Assembly (NCBI GenBank): GCA_964244295.1
Contig: CAXTIG010000004.1
Span: 1-64,000 of the forward strand
Origin: JAJAZB01 sp964244295
GTDB lineage: Bacteria > Bacteroidota > Bacteroidia > Cytophagales > Spirosomataceae
Direction of reading: 5' to 3'
Length of the DNA: 64,000 bases
Shown: positions 41,132 to 50,034 of the stretch, piece after piece
Numbering within the stretch: position 1 is the first letter of the stretch
How the letters are laid out: every line of letters begins with the position of its first letter
Notes under the pieces: generated by a model
Told to the model about the DNA's origin: nothing
Databases searched by the model: none
The model's input: the letters and a program-made list of their open reading frames with translations, nothing else
Made by a program: the position numbers and the translations under genes

Positions 41132-41608
41132 ATGGAAGCGGTCGTTGAACAACTCTCTGCCTACGAACTCGAACGCGGTAAGCCCATGCCTGACACCATT
41201 CACGGGGCCGTACAGGCCAACCTTCTTGCCGAATTGGCGGTGCGCTACCGTCAGCAATTTCGATTTCTTTCAGAATTAAGTCTTGCTACCCTGCCGGATG
41301 GTACCACACCCGACATCGCCATCTACCCCTATTTTGCTCTTGACTACGAAAACCGCAAAGCCAAACGAACCGATGCGCCCCTGATTTGCATCGAAATTCA
41401 ATCGCCTTCGCAGAGCAACGAGGAAATGGTTGATAAATCCGTCGTCTATTTCGACTTTGGTGTGCGTTCATGCTGGATTGTCGTCCCGGCCGTTCGAGGG
41501 GTGTTCGTCTACGACCGCCCCGGTCACTACCAGTTTTTTCACGACGATGAAACCCTAACTGACCCAATCATCGGTGTTGAGTTGAGCCTGCCCGCCATTT
41601 TTGCCTGA
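41132..41608 (+). CDS. Uma2 family endonuclease, copy 1
   Basis: 158 residues of the Uma2/DUF820 family, a PD-(D/E)XK-fold group with putative nuclease function. The core is LSLATLPDGTTPDIAIYPYF (acidic PD) followed by APLICIEIQSPSQSNEEMVD (E-I-x-S motif), KSVVYFDFGVRSCWIVVP, and a C-terminal VELSLPAIFA. It is opposite in strand to all permeases and fills the gap between permeases 2 and 3: starts 40 bp from the start of one and stops on the base before the stop codon of the other. Composition is less GC-rich. Catalytic activity is inferred. Confidence 0.85.
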   Translation: MEAVVEQLSAYELERGKPMPDTIHGAVQANLLAELAVRYRQQFRFLSELSLATLPDGTTPDIAIYPYFALDYENRKAKRTDAPLICIEIQSPSQSNEEMVDKSVVYFDFGVRSCWIVVPAVRGVFVYDRPGHYQFFHDDETLTDPIIGVELSLPAIFA

Positions 41609-44215
41609 TTACTCCGTTCGCAAACTCTTCACCGGATTCGCCAGCGCTGCCCGAACGCTCTGAAAACTGACCGTCAACAAAGCAATGCCCACGGCCAACA
41701 AACCCGCCCCGGCGAACACTCCCCACCCGATGTCAATTTTGCAGGCAAAATCCTGTAACCACCGGTTCATGGCCCACCACGCCAGCGGCGAGGCGATGAA
41801 AATGGCCAATACAACCAGCTTCAAAAAGTCGGTGGAGAGCAGGGCCACGATGCTCGCCACGCTCGCCCCCAGCACTTTTCGCACCCCAATTTCCTTCGTG
41901 CGCCGCTCGGCGGTGAACGTCGCCAGGCCGAACAGGCCGAGGCAGGAAATGAAAATGGTCAGCCCCGAAAACCAGGCGATGAGGGTGCTCAACTTCGCTT
42001 CGCGGCGGTACTGCTGGTTGTACGAATCATCCAGAAACGCGTACTCGAAGGGGTGGTCGGGGAAGAGGGATTTCCAGGTTTGACGCACTACCCCCAGGTT
42101 TTCGGGTTTAACGCGCACCAACAGCGACCCGGGCCGGTCGCCGCCGTAGTAAAACAACAGTGGCTCGATGGCGTGGTGCAGCGATTGGTAGTGAAAATCC
42201 TTGACCACCCCAACGACCCGCGCCGTGAGCGAGTCGGCGGAAGACGGGTTGAGTTTCCGCCCGAGAACCTCTCCCTGCCAGCCCATCCACTTCACGAAAG
42301 CTTCGTTGACGAGAACGCGGCGCTCGCGGTCGGCGGGCGAGGTGAAATTCCGACCCGCGACGAGCTTCAATTTCAGTAGGTCGAGGTAGGTTTCGTCGAT
42401 GAATGCGAGGTTAATAAACTGGTTGGTCTTCTGGCCCTCCGTTTCTTTGACGAAGGAACCTCTAAAACTCAAATCGACCGGCTTAGACCCCGTGGAAACG
42501 CCTTCGATGCGGCTGTCGGCACGTAACCGGCTTTTCAACGTCCCCATTTTTTGCTGATCATCGTCCGGGCCTTGAACCACCAGCACCTGTTCCCGGCGAA
42601 AGCCCGGATTTTTCAGGCGCAGGTACTCCAGTTGCTTTTGAACCAGGATGGTTCCGGCCACCAGCGCGATGGCAATGCTGAACTGCACGACGACCAGCAC
42701 CTGCCGGAGAGTCGGCCCCCGGAAGGCGGTTTTGCCCGGCCCGGCCCATGATCCCTTCAGCACCCGAACCGGGTCGAAGCGGGCCAGGTAAAACGCGGGG
42801 TAACTGCTGGTGAGCAGACCTACGAAGACCAGCCCCCCCACCCCAGCCGCCACGAAGGCCCAATTCCAGTGGGCCAGGGCCACGCCGGATTTTTCGGTGA
42901 ATTCCTGAAAAACAGGACTGACCAACTGGACGATACCCAACGCCAGCGCCACGCTCAGCCCGATGACCAGGGCCGATTCGGCCATGAATTGCGCCGCCAG
43001 TTGAGATTTTCCCGCGCCCAGCGTTTTCCGTACCCCCACCTCTTTCTGCCGGTGGATGGATTGCGCCACGTACAGGTTGACGAAATTGATGCAGGCCACG
43101 AGCAAGAGCAACGCGGCGATGGCGGCAAAAATGAGTAGCGAACTTCGGTTGCCTTTGGGCGTGTCCTCCGCCAACCCTTCCGCAAAATGGACTTCCCGGA
43201 GCGGCTGCATCTCATTTTTAACCGAAAAATCGAACGCGCCCATCGCTTTGATTTTAGCCCCGAAGTACGAACGGGCAAATTGGGCCAGCTTTTTTTCAAA
43301 CCCCGCCGCCTGACGGGCGTCGCCAAACAGCAGGTACGTGTAGCAGGCTTCGAGCCAGTCTTCCCGTTCGGCCTCGGTCGAGCGCCAGGAAAGCAGCGCC
43401 GTGAAGGGCAAATCCGAGTTGGAGGGCACGTCGGCCACCACGCCGGTCACGACGTAGGCTTCGCCGTTCACTTGCAGGGTTTTTCCGAGTGCCTTACCCG
43501 ACCGAAGGTATTTTTTAGCCAGCGATTCCGTCAGCACGATGCTGTTGGGCCGGTTCAGGGCGGTGGCATCGCCCAGTAAAATCGGGTACGAAAACACGGT
43601 CAGCACGGAGGGGTCGGCGTGGAAAACGTCTTTCTCATTCACCAGCTCCGACCCGTTCCGCAGGGTAACCGCCGTCGGTTTCAGCCGAACCACTTCCTTA
43701 ATTTCCGGGTAATTCTGCTTCAGCAGCGGCCCCACGTCGAGGCCCGCGCGGGCAATCCCGTCGTCCGAACCGCTCGCTTTGACGCGGGTCGTGAGCCGGT
43801 AAATGGAGTCGGCCCGCTCGTGAAAGGCGTCGTAGTGCAACTCGTGCCAGACGTAGGAGGCAATCAGCAGAAACGACGCCATGCCCACGGCCAACCCGAC
43901 GACGTTGAGCAGGGCATACACCCGCTGGTTGCGCAGGTTGCGCCAGGCGATTTTGAAATAGTTTTGAAGCATGATCGGATTTGGAAAAACGGATTGAGAA
44001 AACTCGGTTGGTTTATTTTTTACGGCAAATGGGCTATCCAGCCTGGGTTTCAAAAACCCCAGCACTTCCCACCAGTACCACAGCCGCGCTTTTCGCTCGC
44101 CGAGGCGTTTGACCTGAAGGGAAAATTCCTCATGCAAATCGCCTTGTACCGCTTCCAGCAGGTGCGGGGCGCAGAAGAGCGATAGCAGGCGGTCGGCGTG
44201 GCGGGGTGGTTTCAT
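41609..44215 (-). CDS. FtsX/MacB-type ABC transporter permease 3 with prefix domain
   Basis: 868 residues. Prefix domain (ADRLLSLFCAPHLLEAVQGD, RLGERKARLWYWWEVLGFLK), then MLQNYFKIAWRNLRNQRVYA. The first FtsX block has LLLLVACINFVNLYVAQSIH and KEVGVRKTLGAGK; the last has IFISCLGLFGLATFTAERRT and KEIGVRKVLGASV, ending in ANPVKSLRTE. Like its paralogs it has two large periplasmic MacB cores and about eight helices. Its stop codon is immediately adjacent to the Uma2 copy 1 stop codon, and its start is 50 bp from Uma2 copy 2. Confidence 0.92.
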   Translation of the reverse strand: MKPPRHADRLLSLFCAPHLLEAVQGDLHEEFSLQVKRLGERKARLWYWWEVLGFLKPRLDSPFAVKNKPTEFSQSVFPNPIMLQNYFKIAWRNLRNQRVYALLNVVGLAVGMASFLLIASYVWHELHYDAFHERADSIYRLTTRVKASGSDDGIARAGLDVGPLLKQNYPEIKEVVRLKPTAVTLRNGSELVNEKDVFHADPSVLTVFSYPILLGDATALNRPNSIVLTESLAKKYLRSGKALGKTLQVNGEAYVVTGVVADVPSNSDLPFTALLSWRSTEAEREDWLEACYTYLLFGDARQAAGFEKKLAQFARSYFGAKIKAMGAFDFSVKNEMQPLREVHFAEGLAEDTPKGNRSSLLIFAAIAALLLLVACINFVNLYVAQSIHRQKEVGVRKTLGAGKSQLAAQFMAESALVIGLSVALALGIVQLVSPVFQEFTEKSGVALAHWNWAFVAAGVGGLVFVGLLTSSYPAFYLARFDPVRVLKGSWAGPGKTAFRGPTLRQVLVVVQFSIAIALVAGTILVQKQLEYLRLKNPGFRREQVLVVQGPDDDQQKMGTLKSRLRADSRIEGVSTGSKPVDLSFRGSFVKETEGQKTNQFINLAFIDETYLDLLKLKLVAGRNFTSPADRERRVLVNEAFVKWMGWQGEVLGRKLNPSSADSLTARVVGVVKDFHYQSLHHAIEPLLFYYGGDRPGSLLVRVKPENLGVVRQTWKSLFPDHPFEYAFLDDSYNQQYRREAKLSTLIAWFSGLTIFISCLGLFGLATFTAERRTKEIGVRKVLGASVASIVALLSTDFLKLVVLAIFIASPLAWWAMNRWLQDFACKIDIGWGVFAGAGLLAVGIALLTVSFQSVRAALANPVKSLRTE

Positions 44216-44228
44216 GCGGTCATTTGAT

Positions 44229-44236
44229 TACTTTTG
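44229..44236 (+). promoter_or_regulatory. -7 box of Uma2 gene 2
   Basis: TACTTTTG matches TAnnTTTG, 30 nt before the ATG at 44266 and 13 bp from the permease 3 start codon on the minus strand. Confidence 0.5.
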
Positions 44237-44265
44237 AATTCCATTCCAGGGAAAAATCTTGCTTC

Positions 44266-44769
44266 ATGGAAACGCCCTACTACGACCTGATTGAAGAATA
44301 CCAATCCGAAGACATCATGTCCGTCAACCATTCCAAGTTGATTCACCGAATTAGTGTGGCCCTCGCTCAGTACGAAGACCAGTACGACATTCTACCGGAA
44401 CTCGAACTTGAACTGTCGACCGGCAAATGCAAACCCGATGTCAGCATATTTCCCAAACTTCCTGATGATTGGGAAAACGACATTATTTTTTACTCGAAAC
44501 CGCCCATCATCGCCATTGAGATCCAGTCGCCAAAACAAGCCACTGCCGACATCACCGGCAAGATGAACATGGTATACTTTCCGGCTGGCGTTCAATCGGT
44601 CTGGATTATCGTCCCCCCGCTACAGATGGTTCAGGTTAGAACCCCAGATGGGGGGAAAACCACGTACACCGACGGTGTTGTAAAAGACCCGGTGACCGGT
44701 TTTGAAGTGCCTTTCGACAAACTATTTCGGTCATTTGGACCGGCTTCTATTCGCTCCGCAGGCTTTTGA
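44266..44769 (+). CDS. Uma2 family endonuclease, copy 2
   Basis: 167 residues from the ATG at 44266 (METPYYDLIEEYQSEDIMSV). Core motifs: ILPELELELSTGKCKPDVSI (PD), PIIAIEIQSPKQATADITGK (E-I-x-S) and YFPAGVQSVWIIVPPLQ. It is closely similar to copy 3 (METSQIELVEEFQTEDIMSY). The last ~8 codons run antisense through the end of permease 4 (overlap 44747-44769), giving an odd tail FGPASIRSAGF. The paralogs stop earlier, so the native stop was probably lost. Confidence 0.85.
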   Translation: METPYYDLIEEYQSEDIMSVNHSKLIHRISVALAQYEDQYDILPELELELSTGKCKPDVSIFPKLPDDWENDIIFYSKPPIIAIEIQSPKQATADITGKMNMVYFPAGVQSVWIIVPPLQMVQVRTPDGGKTTYTDGVVKDPVTGFEVPFDKLFRSFGPASIRSAGF

Positions 44770-47401
44770 CCGGATTCATCAACGCCGCTTTCACACTCTC
44801 AAGACTCACCGTCAGCAGCGCAACCCCCACCGCCAGCAAACCCGCCCCGGCGAACATCCACCACGAAAGGCTGATTTTGTAGGCAAAATTTTCCAGCCAT
44901 TTCGTCATTGCCCACCACGCCAGCGGCGAAGCCAGGACGATGGCCACCAGCACCAGTTTCAGGAAATCTTTCGAGAGCAAGGCCACGATGCTTGCCACGC
45001 TCGCGCCCAGCACTTTCCGCACCCCGATTTCTTTGGTGCGTTGCTCGGCGGTGAAGGTGGCCAGGCCGAACAGACCGAGGCAGCAAATCAGCACGGCCAA
45101 CCCGGCAAAGCCGCCGAAGAGGTAGCCCAGGCGTTGCTCGCTCCGGTAGAGGTTTTCGAGTTGCTCGTCGGCGTAGTGGTACTCGAAAAGCCGGTCGGGG
45201 AAAAGCCGCTTCCACAGCCGCTCGACGTACACCGTTGTTTCGGCCAGTTTCCCCGCCCGCACCCGAATCAGGGGCGAGCCGTAGCGGTTTTCCGGGCTGG
45301 CTTGTAAAAACATCGCCGGAATCGCCCGGTGCAACGGGCCGCTGTGAATGTCTTTCATCACCCCGATGATGCGCCCCTTCAGCGATTTGTGCGTCAATTG
45401 CTGCCCCACGGGATTCCGCAGGCCCAGTTTGCGCACCAGCGTTTCGTTGACAATAATCGACTTGTCCTTCCGGGCGGCTTCGTGGGCACTCCCACTTTGC
45501 GCCAACAGCGAATCGAGGTTGAGCCGGTCGCTGGCAAACGTGGCGTCGAACTCACGGCCCGCCACCAGTTGAATTTGCAGTGTTTTCAAAAAATCGAAGT
45601 CGGCGTTGATGCCCCAAACCGTCAGCTTCTGGCCCCGCTGCTTCGGGTCTTCCATGTCGCTCGACTGACTTCCTTCCGACTCGGTGCCGGGTTGCCAGTT
45701 GGTCAGCGAAACGCCCAGGATGTTGGGGTTGCGCAGCAGTTCCTGCTTGAACGTCGCCGCTTTTTCCTCCGGCTGGCCCTCGATGAGCAGCAGGTTGTCT
45801 TTGCGGTAGCCGAGGTTGACTTCGTTGACAAACCGCAACTGCCGGTACACCACTAGCGTGGCCACGATGAGCACCAGCGACACGGCAAACTGCGCCACCA
45901 CCAAGCCACTCCGCAGGCTGAAGGCCCCCGCCTCGCGCCGGAAAAGCCCCCGCAGTACCCGCGAAGGCTGAAACGCCGAAAGCACGAAGGCCGGATACAA
46001 GCCCGCCAGCACGCCCACCGTCATTGCCGCACCGATGACCGCCGCGAGCAGACGAAAATTCGCGAAGGGCGTGACGGTCAGTGTCCGCCCGATGAAGGCG
46101 TACAGCGCGGGCAAACCCAGCGCGTACAGCCCCAGCGCCACCACGAGGCTGCTGCCGAACACCAGCAACGATTCGGTCAGAAACTGCCGCACTAGCGCGG
46201 CGCGGTTGGCCCCCAGCACCTTGCGGATGCCCGTTTCGCGGGCGCGTTGCAGGGCGCGGGCGGTGGTAAAATTGACGTAGTTGATGCAGGCCAGCAGGAG
46301 CAAAAACACCCCGATGGCGCTGAACAGGTACACGTAACGGATGTCGCTCTGGCGGTCGGAAGTGTCGTCGCGGGCACCGGAGCGCAGGTGAACGTCGGTG
46401 ATGGGCTGGAGGTCGAGGCGGATTTTTTCTTTTGGCTTAAACGTGCGGTTGAAGTAATCGCTGGCTTTGGCGGCCAGTTGGCCCGGATTGGCATTCGGAG
46501 TCAGCAGCAGGTACTGCGGAAACACGTACCCAAAGTCGATGGCTTCGTCGGCGCTGGCATCCAGTTGGGTGGGCCTCAGCGCGTCGGCGCGGAGGTGCGA
46601 GTTGCTGGGCAAATCGCGGATGACGCCTACGACGGTGAAGGGCTTCGCCGGGGCGTAGGGAATTTCCTGCATCACCGTTTTCCCCACCGGATTCTCCTCC
46701 CCAAACAGCGCCTTCGCCGTGGTTTCGTTCAGCACCAGCGTCGGGTGGTGAAAGGCCGAGGTGTCTACGCTGCCGCGCAGAAACTGAAAATCGAACATCC
46801 GAAACGCCCCCGATTCCACCCGCCAGACGTCGGTTTTGAGGAGTTTCCCTCCGTGGCTCAGGTGAACCCGCCGCGCTTTGGTGTCGCGGGTGTAGGCGCT
46901 TACTTCGGGAAAATTGGCCTGAATTTTCGGCGCGAAGCCCGAAATCAGGTACGCGCTTCGCTCCTCGGCGGCGCCGTTGCTGCGCACCTGCACGAGCCGG
47001 TAGAGTTGGTCGGTTTTACTCCAAAACCGGTCGAACGACAACTCGTCGAGCACGAACGTGGCGATGAGCAAACAGGCCGTCAGCCCGGTGGTCAGGCCCA
47101 GCACGTTCACGAACGTGGTGGCGCGGTGCCGCCCGGCGTTGCGCAGGGCGAGGGTGAGGTAGTTGAAAAACAGGGCCATGCTGAAGGGGTTGGGGGTACA
47201 AATTGAATTTGGTTGCCGACTGACGGCAAAGGGTTTGAGGAATCCCATCACTTCCCGCCAGTACCAGCATCGCGCTTTTCGCTCGCCGATTCGTTGCACC
47301 TGAAAATCAAATTCCTCGTGCAAATCGCCCTGGACGGCTTCCAGCAGGTGCGGGGCGCAGAACAAGGCCAGCAGGCGGTCGGCCAAGCGGGGTGGGTTCA
47401 T
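44747..47401 (-). CDS. FtsX/MacB-type ABC transporter permease 4 with prefix domain
   Basis: 884 residues from the ATG at 47401 (MNPPRLADRLLALFC); the longer frame overlaps permease 5. Prefix domain, then ALFFNYLTLALRNAGRHRAT and helix 1 (FVNVLGLTTGLTACLLIATF). First FtsX block: LLLLACINYVNFTTARALQR, ETGIRKVLGANR; last block: LICCLGLFGLATFTAEQRTK, KEIGVRKVLGASV, ending MNPVKSLRSE. Start codon overlaps the permease 5 stop by 4 bp (ATGA), so the pair is translationally coupled. The 3' end overlaps Uma2 copy 2 by 23 bp on the other strand. Confidence 0.92.
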   Translation of the reverse strand: MNPPRLADRLLALFCAPHLLEAVQGDLHEEFDFQVQRIGERKARCWYWREVMGFLKPFAVSRQPNSICTPNPFSMALFFNYLTLALRNAGRHRATTFVNVLGLTTGLTACLLIATFVLDELSFDRFWSKTDQLYRLVQVRSNGAAEERSAYLISGFAPKIQANFPEVSAYTRDTKARRVHLSHGGKLLKTDVWRVESGAFRMFDFQFLRGSVDTSAFHHPTLVLNETTAKALFGEENPVGKTVMQEIPYAPAKPFTVVGVIRDLPSNSHLRADALRPTQLDASADEAIDFGYVFPQYLLLTPNANPGQLAAKASDYFNRTFKPKEKIRLDLQPITDVHLRSGARDDTSDRQSDIRYVYLFSAIGVFLLLLACINYVNFTTARALQRARETGIRKVLGANRAALVRQFLTESLLVFGSSLVVALGLYALGLPALYAFIGRTLTVTPFANFRLLAAVIGAAMTVGVLAGLYPAFVLSAFQPSRVLRGLFRREAGAFSLRSGLVVAQFAVSLVLIVATLVVYRQLRFVNEVNLGYRKDNLLLIEGQPEEKAATFKQELLRNPNILGVSLTNWQPGTESEGSQSSDMEDPKQRGQKLTVWGINADFDFLKTLQIQLVAGREFDATFASDRLNLDSLLAQSGSAHEAARKDKSIIVNETLVRKLGLRNPVGQQLTHKSLKGRIIGVMKDIHSGPLHRAIPAMFLQASPENRYGSPLIRVRAGKLAETTVYVERLWKRLFPDRLFEYHYADEQLENLYRSEQRLGYLFGGFAGLAVLICCLGLFGLATFTAEQRTKEIGVRKVLGASVASIVALLSKDFLKLVLVAIVLASPLAWWAMTKWLENFAYKISLSWWMFAGAGLLAVGVALLTVSLESVKAALMNPVKSLRSE

Positions 47402-50034
47402 TCGCTGCGCAGGGATTTCACCGGGTTCATCAGGGCGGCTTTCACCGATTGAAAACTCACCGTGAGCAGCGCGATGCCGATGGAAAGCAGGCCCGCCAAC
47501 CCAAACACCCACCCGTCGAGGGTCGTGCGGTAGGCAAAGTTCGCCAGCCACTTTTGCATCAACTGCCAGGCAAGGGGCATCGCCAGCACGAACGAAATCA
47601 GGGCCAGGACGACGGTTTCGCGGTTGAGCAGCACCAGCAAGCTGCCCACGCTGGCACCCATCACCTTCCGGATTCCAATTTCTTTCTGGCGGTTGAGGGT
47701 CATGATGCCCGCCAGTCCAAACAGCCCCAGGCAGGCAATCAGAATCGCCATGCCGGTGGAAATCGAGGCCATTTTGAGCCAGCGCTCGTAACTCTCGTAC
47801 TGCCGGGCAACGCGTTCATCCTGAAAATAGTAGTCGAAGGGCCGACCTGCGGCGATTTCTTTCCAAACGCTCCGCACTTTTTCCAACGCCACGGGCACCG
47901 AACCGGGTGCCATCCGCACCACAAGGTGCCGGGCCGCGTCGTAGCGGCGGGCGTACAGAATGACTGGCTCGATTTTGCTTTCGAGCGAAAGGTTGTGGTA
48001 ATCCTTCACCACGCCGATGATGCGGTCGGGGTCGTTTTTATCCAGCCAGGGCAAGGTCTGACCGATGGGGTTTTTCCAGCCGTACTCCCGCACCAGCGCT
48101 TCGTTGACCACGATGGCATCGGTGGTGTCGGTGCTGAAATTGGGGGAGAAAAACCGCCCCTGCGTCAGGGTGAGGCCCATCGCCTGCTGAAAATCGTAAT
48201 CCACTTTGTACGTAAAGGCTCCGTGTTCCTTCCCGGCCACTTCGTAGCCTTGTTTCGACCAGTCGTTGTTGTCGGGCGGTACGCTCGTCGCGCTGATTTT
48301 CAGCACGGAGGGGTCGCCCGCGAGGCGGTTGCGCAGTAACCCGGCGAGTTTGTCACCGTCGTCGCTCATCCCCGAAAACGTGGAGATAATCAGCAGTTGC
48401 GCCTGGTTGTAGCCCAGGCTTTTGGTGGTGACAAAGCGCATCTGCCGTTGCATGACCAACGCGCTCACCATCAGAAAAACCGACACCGCGTACTGCACCA
48501 CCACCAGGCCCTTGATGAGGCCCGGTTTGAAGCGGTACGTTCTCCGGCCCTGTACTATTTTTACGGGCAGCAGCGACGACAGAAACAACGCCGGATACCC
48601 CCCGGCCACCAAACTGATGACCAGCCCGATGGTCGCCAGAAAACCCGCCACGCCCAGGAGTTCGGCCAACGAAATCGTCAGGGTTTTCCGGGTCAGTTCG
48701 TTGAAAAGCGGTAGGAAAAGCTCGGCCAGCAGGCCCCCCAGCAGCATGGCCGCGAAGGCCAGCAGCAGCGAGTCGCCCCAGAGTTGAGCGGTCAACTGGA
48801 GGCGGGTCGCGCCCGTCACTTTGCGGATGCCCACTTCGAGCGTCCGGCCCGAGGCACTGGTGAGGGCCAGCGAAATGTAGTTGATGCAGGCAATGAGCAA
48901 AATCAGCAGCGCCACTCCCCCCAGAATGTAGCTGTACTGCGGGTCGCTGCTGCCGTCCCAATCCACCTGGGGGCTGAGGTGCAGGGCCGTCAGGGGCAGC
49001 AATTCCAGTGAAATCACCGGCGCGTCGGCGGGCAGTTTGTCCCGCGTGCGAACGAGTTCGATCAGCTTGGCAAAGCGCGTTTTCGTGAACGACGAAAGTT
49101 TACGGGCTACGATTTCCGGGCGGGTACCCGGCGCTACTTCCACGAACGTTGGCGTTGAAAATGCTCGCCAGTTTTCCTGGTTGCGCTCGAAAAAAGGCCG
49201 TTTCTCGATGCGCATCAACAGGTTGAATGTCAGGCTCGAATTTGTCGGCGGCACCTCGGCGATGCCCGAAATCAGGTAGGACTCTTCGTTCCCAAACAGG
49301 CTGATCTTCAGCGATTTTCCGAGCGGATTCTGGGTACCGAAATACTTGCGGGCCAGGTCGGTGGTCAGCACGACGCTGTTGCGTTGCGCCAACGCCGAGG
49401 TAGGAGAACCCTGCACGAGGGCAAAGGAAAACAGGGAGAAAAAACCGGGGTCGGTAAACGATACCGGTTCGGCAAAACTTTTCTCCCCCACTGTGACGAC
49501 GGCCTCATCGCTGGTGAACCGAACGGTTCTTTTTATTTCGGGAAAATCGGCTTGCAGCGCAGTGCTCAGCGGAACGGGCTGGTACACGGACGTGCGGGGC
49601 GACCCCGAATGCGAACTCGTCGAGGTGACGACAAACAGGTTATCGGCTTTCGCGTGAAACCGGTCGTACCCCCGCTCGTGCCGAACAAACAGGTAAATCA
49701 GTAGGCAAAACGCCACGGCTACCGACAGGCCAAACACGTTGATGAAGCTGTACAGGCGGTTTTTGGCAACCTGCCGCAGGGACATTTTAAAATAGTGTCG
49801 AATCATGGCCGGAGGAAGAAAAAAGGGTTGGGAAAACGCATCGGGTTGTCGTTTCAGGGCGAATGGTTTCAAAAACCCCAGCACTTCGCGCCAGTACCAT
49901 CCCCGCGCTTTTCGCTCGCCCAGCCGCTCGACTTGCAAGGCAAACTCCTCGTGCAAATCCCCCTGCACGGCTTCCAGCAGATGCGGAGGGCAGAACAGGG
50001 TTAGCAGGCGGTCAGCAGCAACGGGTGGTTTCAT
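47398..50034 (-). CDS. FtsX/MacB-type ABC transporter permease 5 with prefix domain
   Basis: 878 residues from the ATG at 50034 (MKPPVAADRLLTLFCPPHL). Prefix domain, then MIRHYFKMSLRQVAKNRLYS and helix 1 (FINVFGLSVAVAFCLLIYLF). First FtsX block: LLILLIACINYISLALTSAS, LEVGIRKVTGATR. The last block differs from its paralogs: LIACLGLFGLAGIMTLNRQK and KEIGIRKVMGASVGSLLVLL, while others have AT/AAFTAE. It ends MNPVKSLRSE. It overlaps both neighbours by 4 bp (47398-47401 and 50031-50034). It appears the most diverged member of the middle block. Confidence 0.92.
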   Translation of the reverse strand: MKPPVAADRLLTLFCPPHLLEAVQGDLHEEFALQVERLGERKARGWYWREVLGFLKPFALKRQPDAFSQPFFLPPAMIRHYFKMSLRQVAKNRLYSFINVFGLSVAVAFCLLIYLFVRHERGYDRFHAKADNLFVVTSTSSHSGSPRTSVYQPVPLSTALQADFPEIKRTVRFTSDEAVVTVGEKSFAEPVSFTDPGFFSLFSFALVQGSPTSALAQRNSVVLTTDLARKYFGTQNPLGKSLKISLFGNEESYLISGIAEVPPTNSSLTFNLLMRIEKRPFFERNQENWRAFSTPTFVEVAPGTRPEIVARKLSSFTKTRFAKLIELVRTRDKLPADAPVISLELLPLTALHLSPQVDWDGSSDPQYSYILGGVALLILLIACINYISLALTSASGRTLEVGIRKVTGATRLQLTAQLWGDSLLLAFAAMLLGGLLAELFLPLFNELTRKTLTISLAELLGVAGFLATIGLVISLVAGGYPALFLSSLLPVKIVQGRRTYRFKPGLIKGLVVVQYAVSVFLMVSALVMQRQMRFVTTKSLGYNQAQLLIISTFSGMSDDGDKLAGLLRNRLAGDPSVLKISATSVPPDNNDWSKQGYEVAGKEHGAFTYKVDYDFQQAMGLTLTQGRFFSPNFSTDTTDAIVVNEALVREYGWKNPIGQTLPWLDKNDPDRIIGVVKDYHNLSLESKIEPVILYARRYDAARHLVVRMAPGSVPVALEKVRSVWKEIAAGRPFDYYFQDERVARQYESYERWLKMASISTGMAILIACLGLFGLAGIMTLNRQKEIGIRKVMGASVGSLLVLLNRETVVLALISFVLAMPLAWQLMQKWLANFAYRTTLDGWVFGLAGLLSIGIALLTVSFQSVKAALMNPVKSLRSE

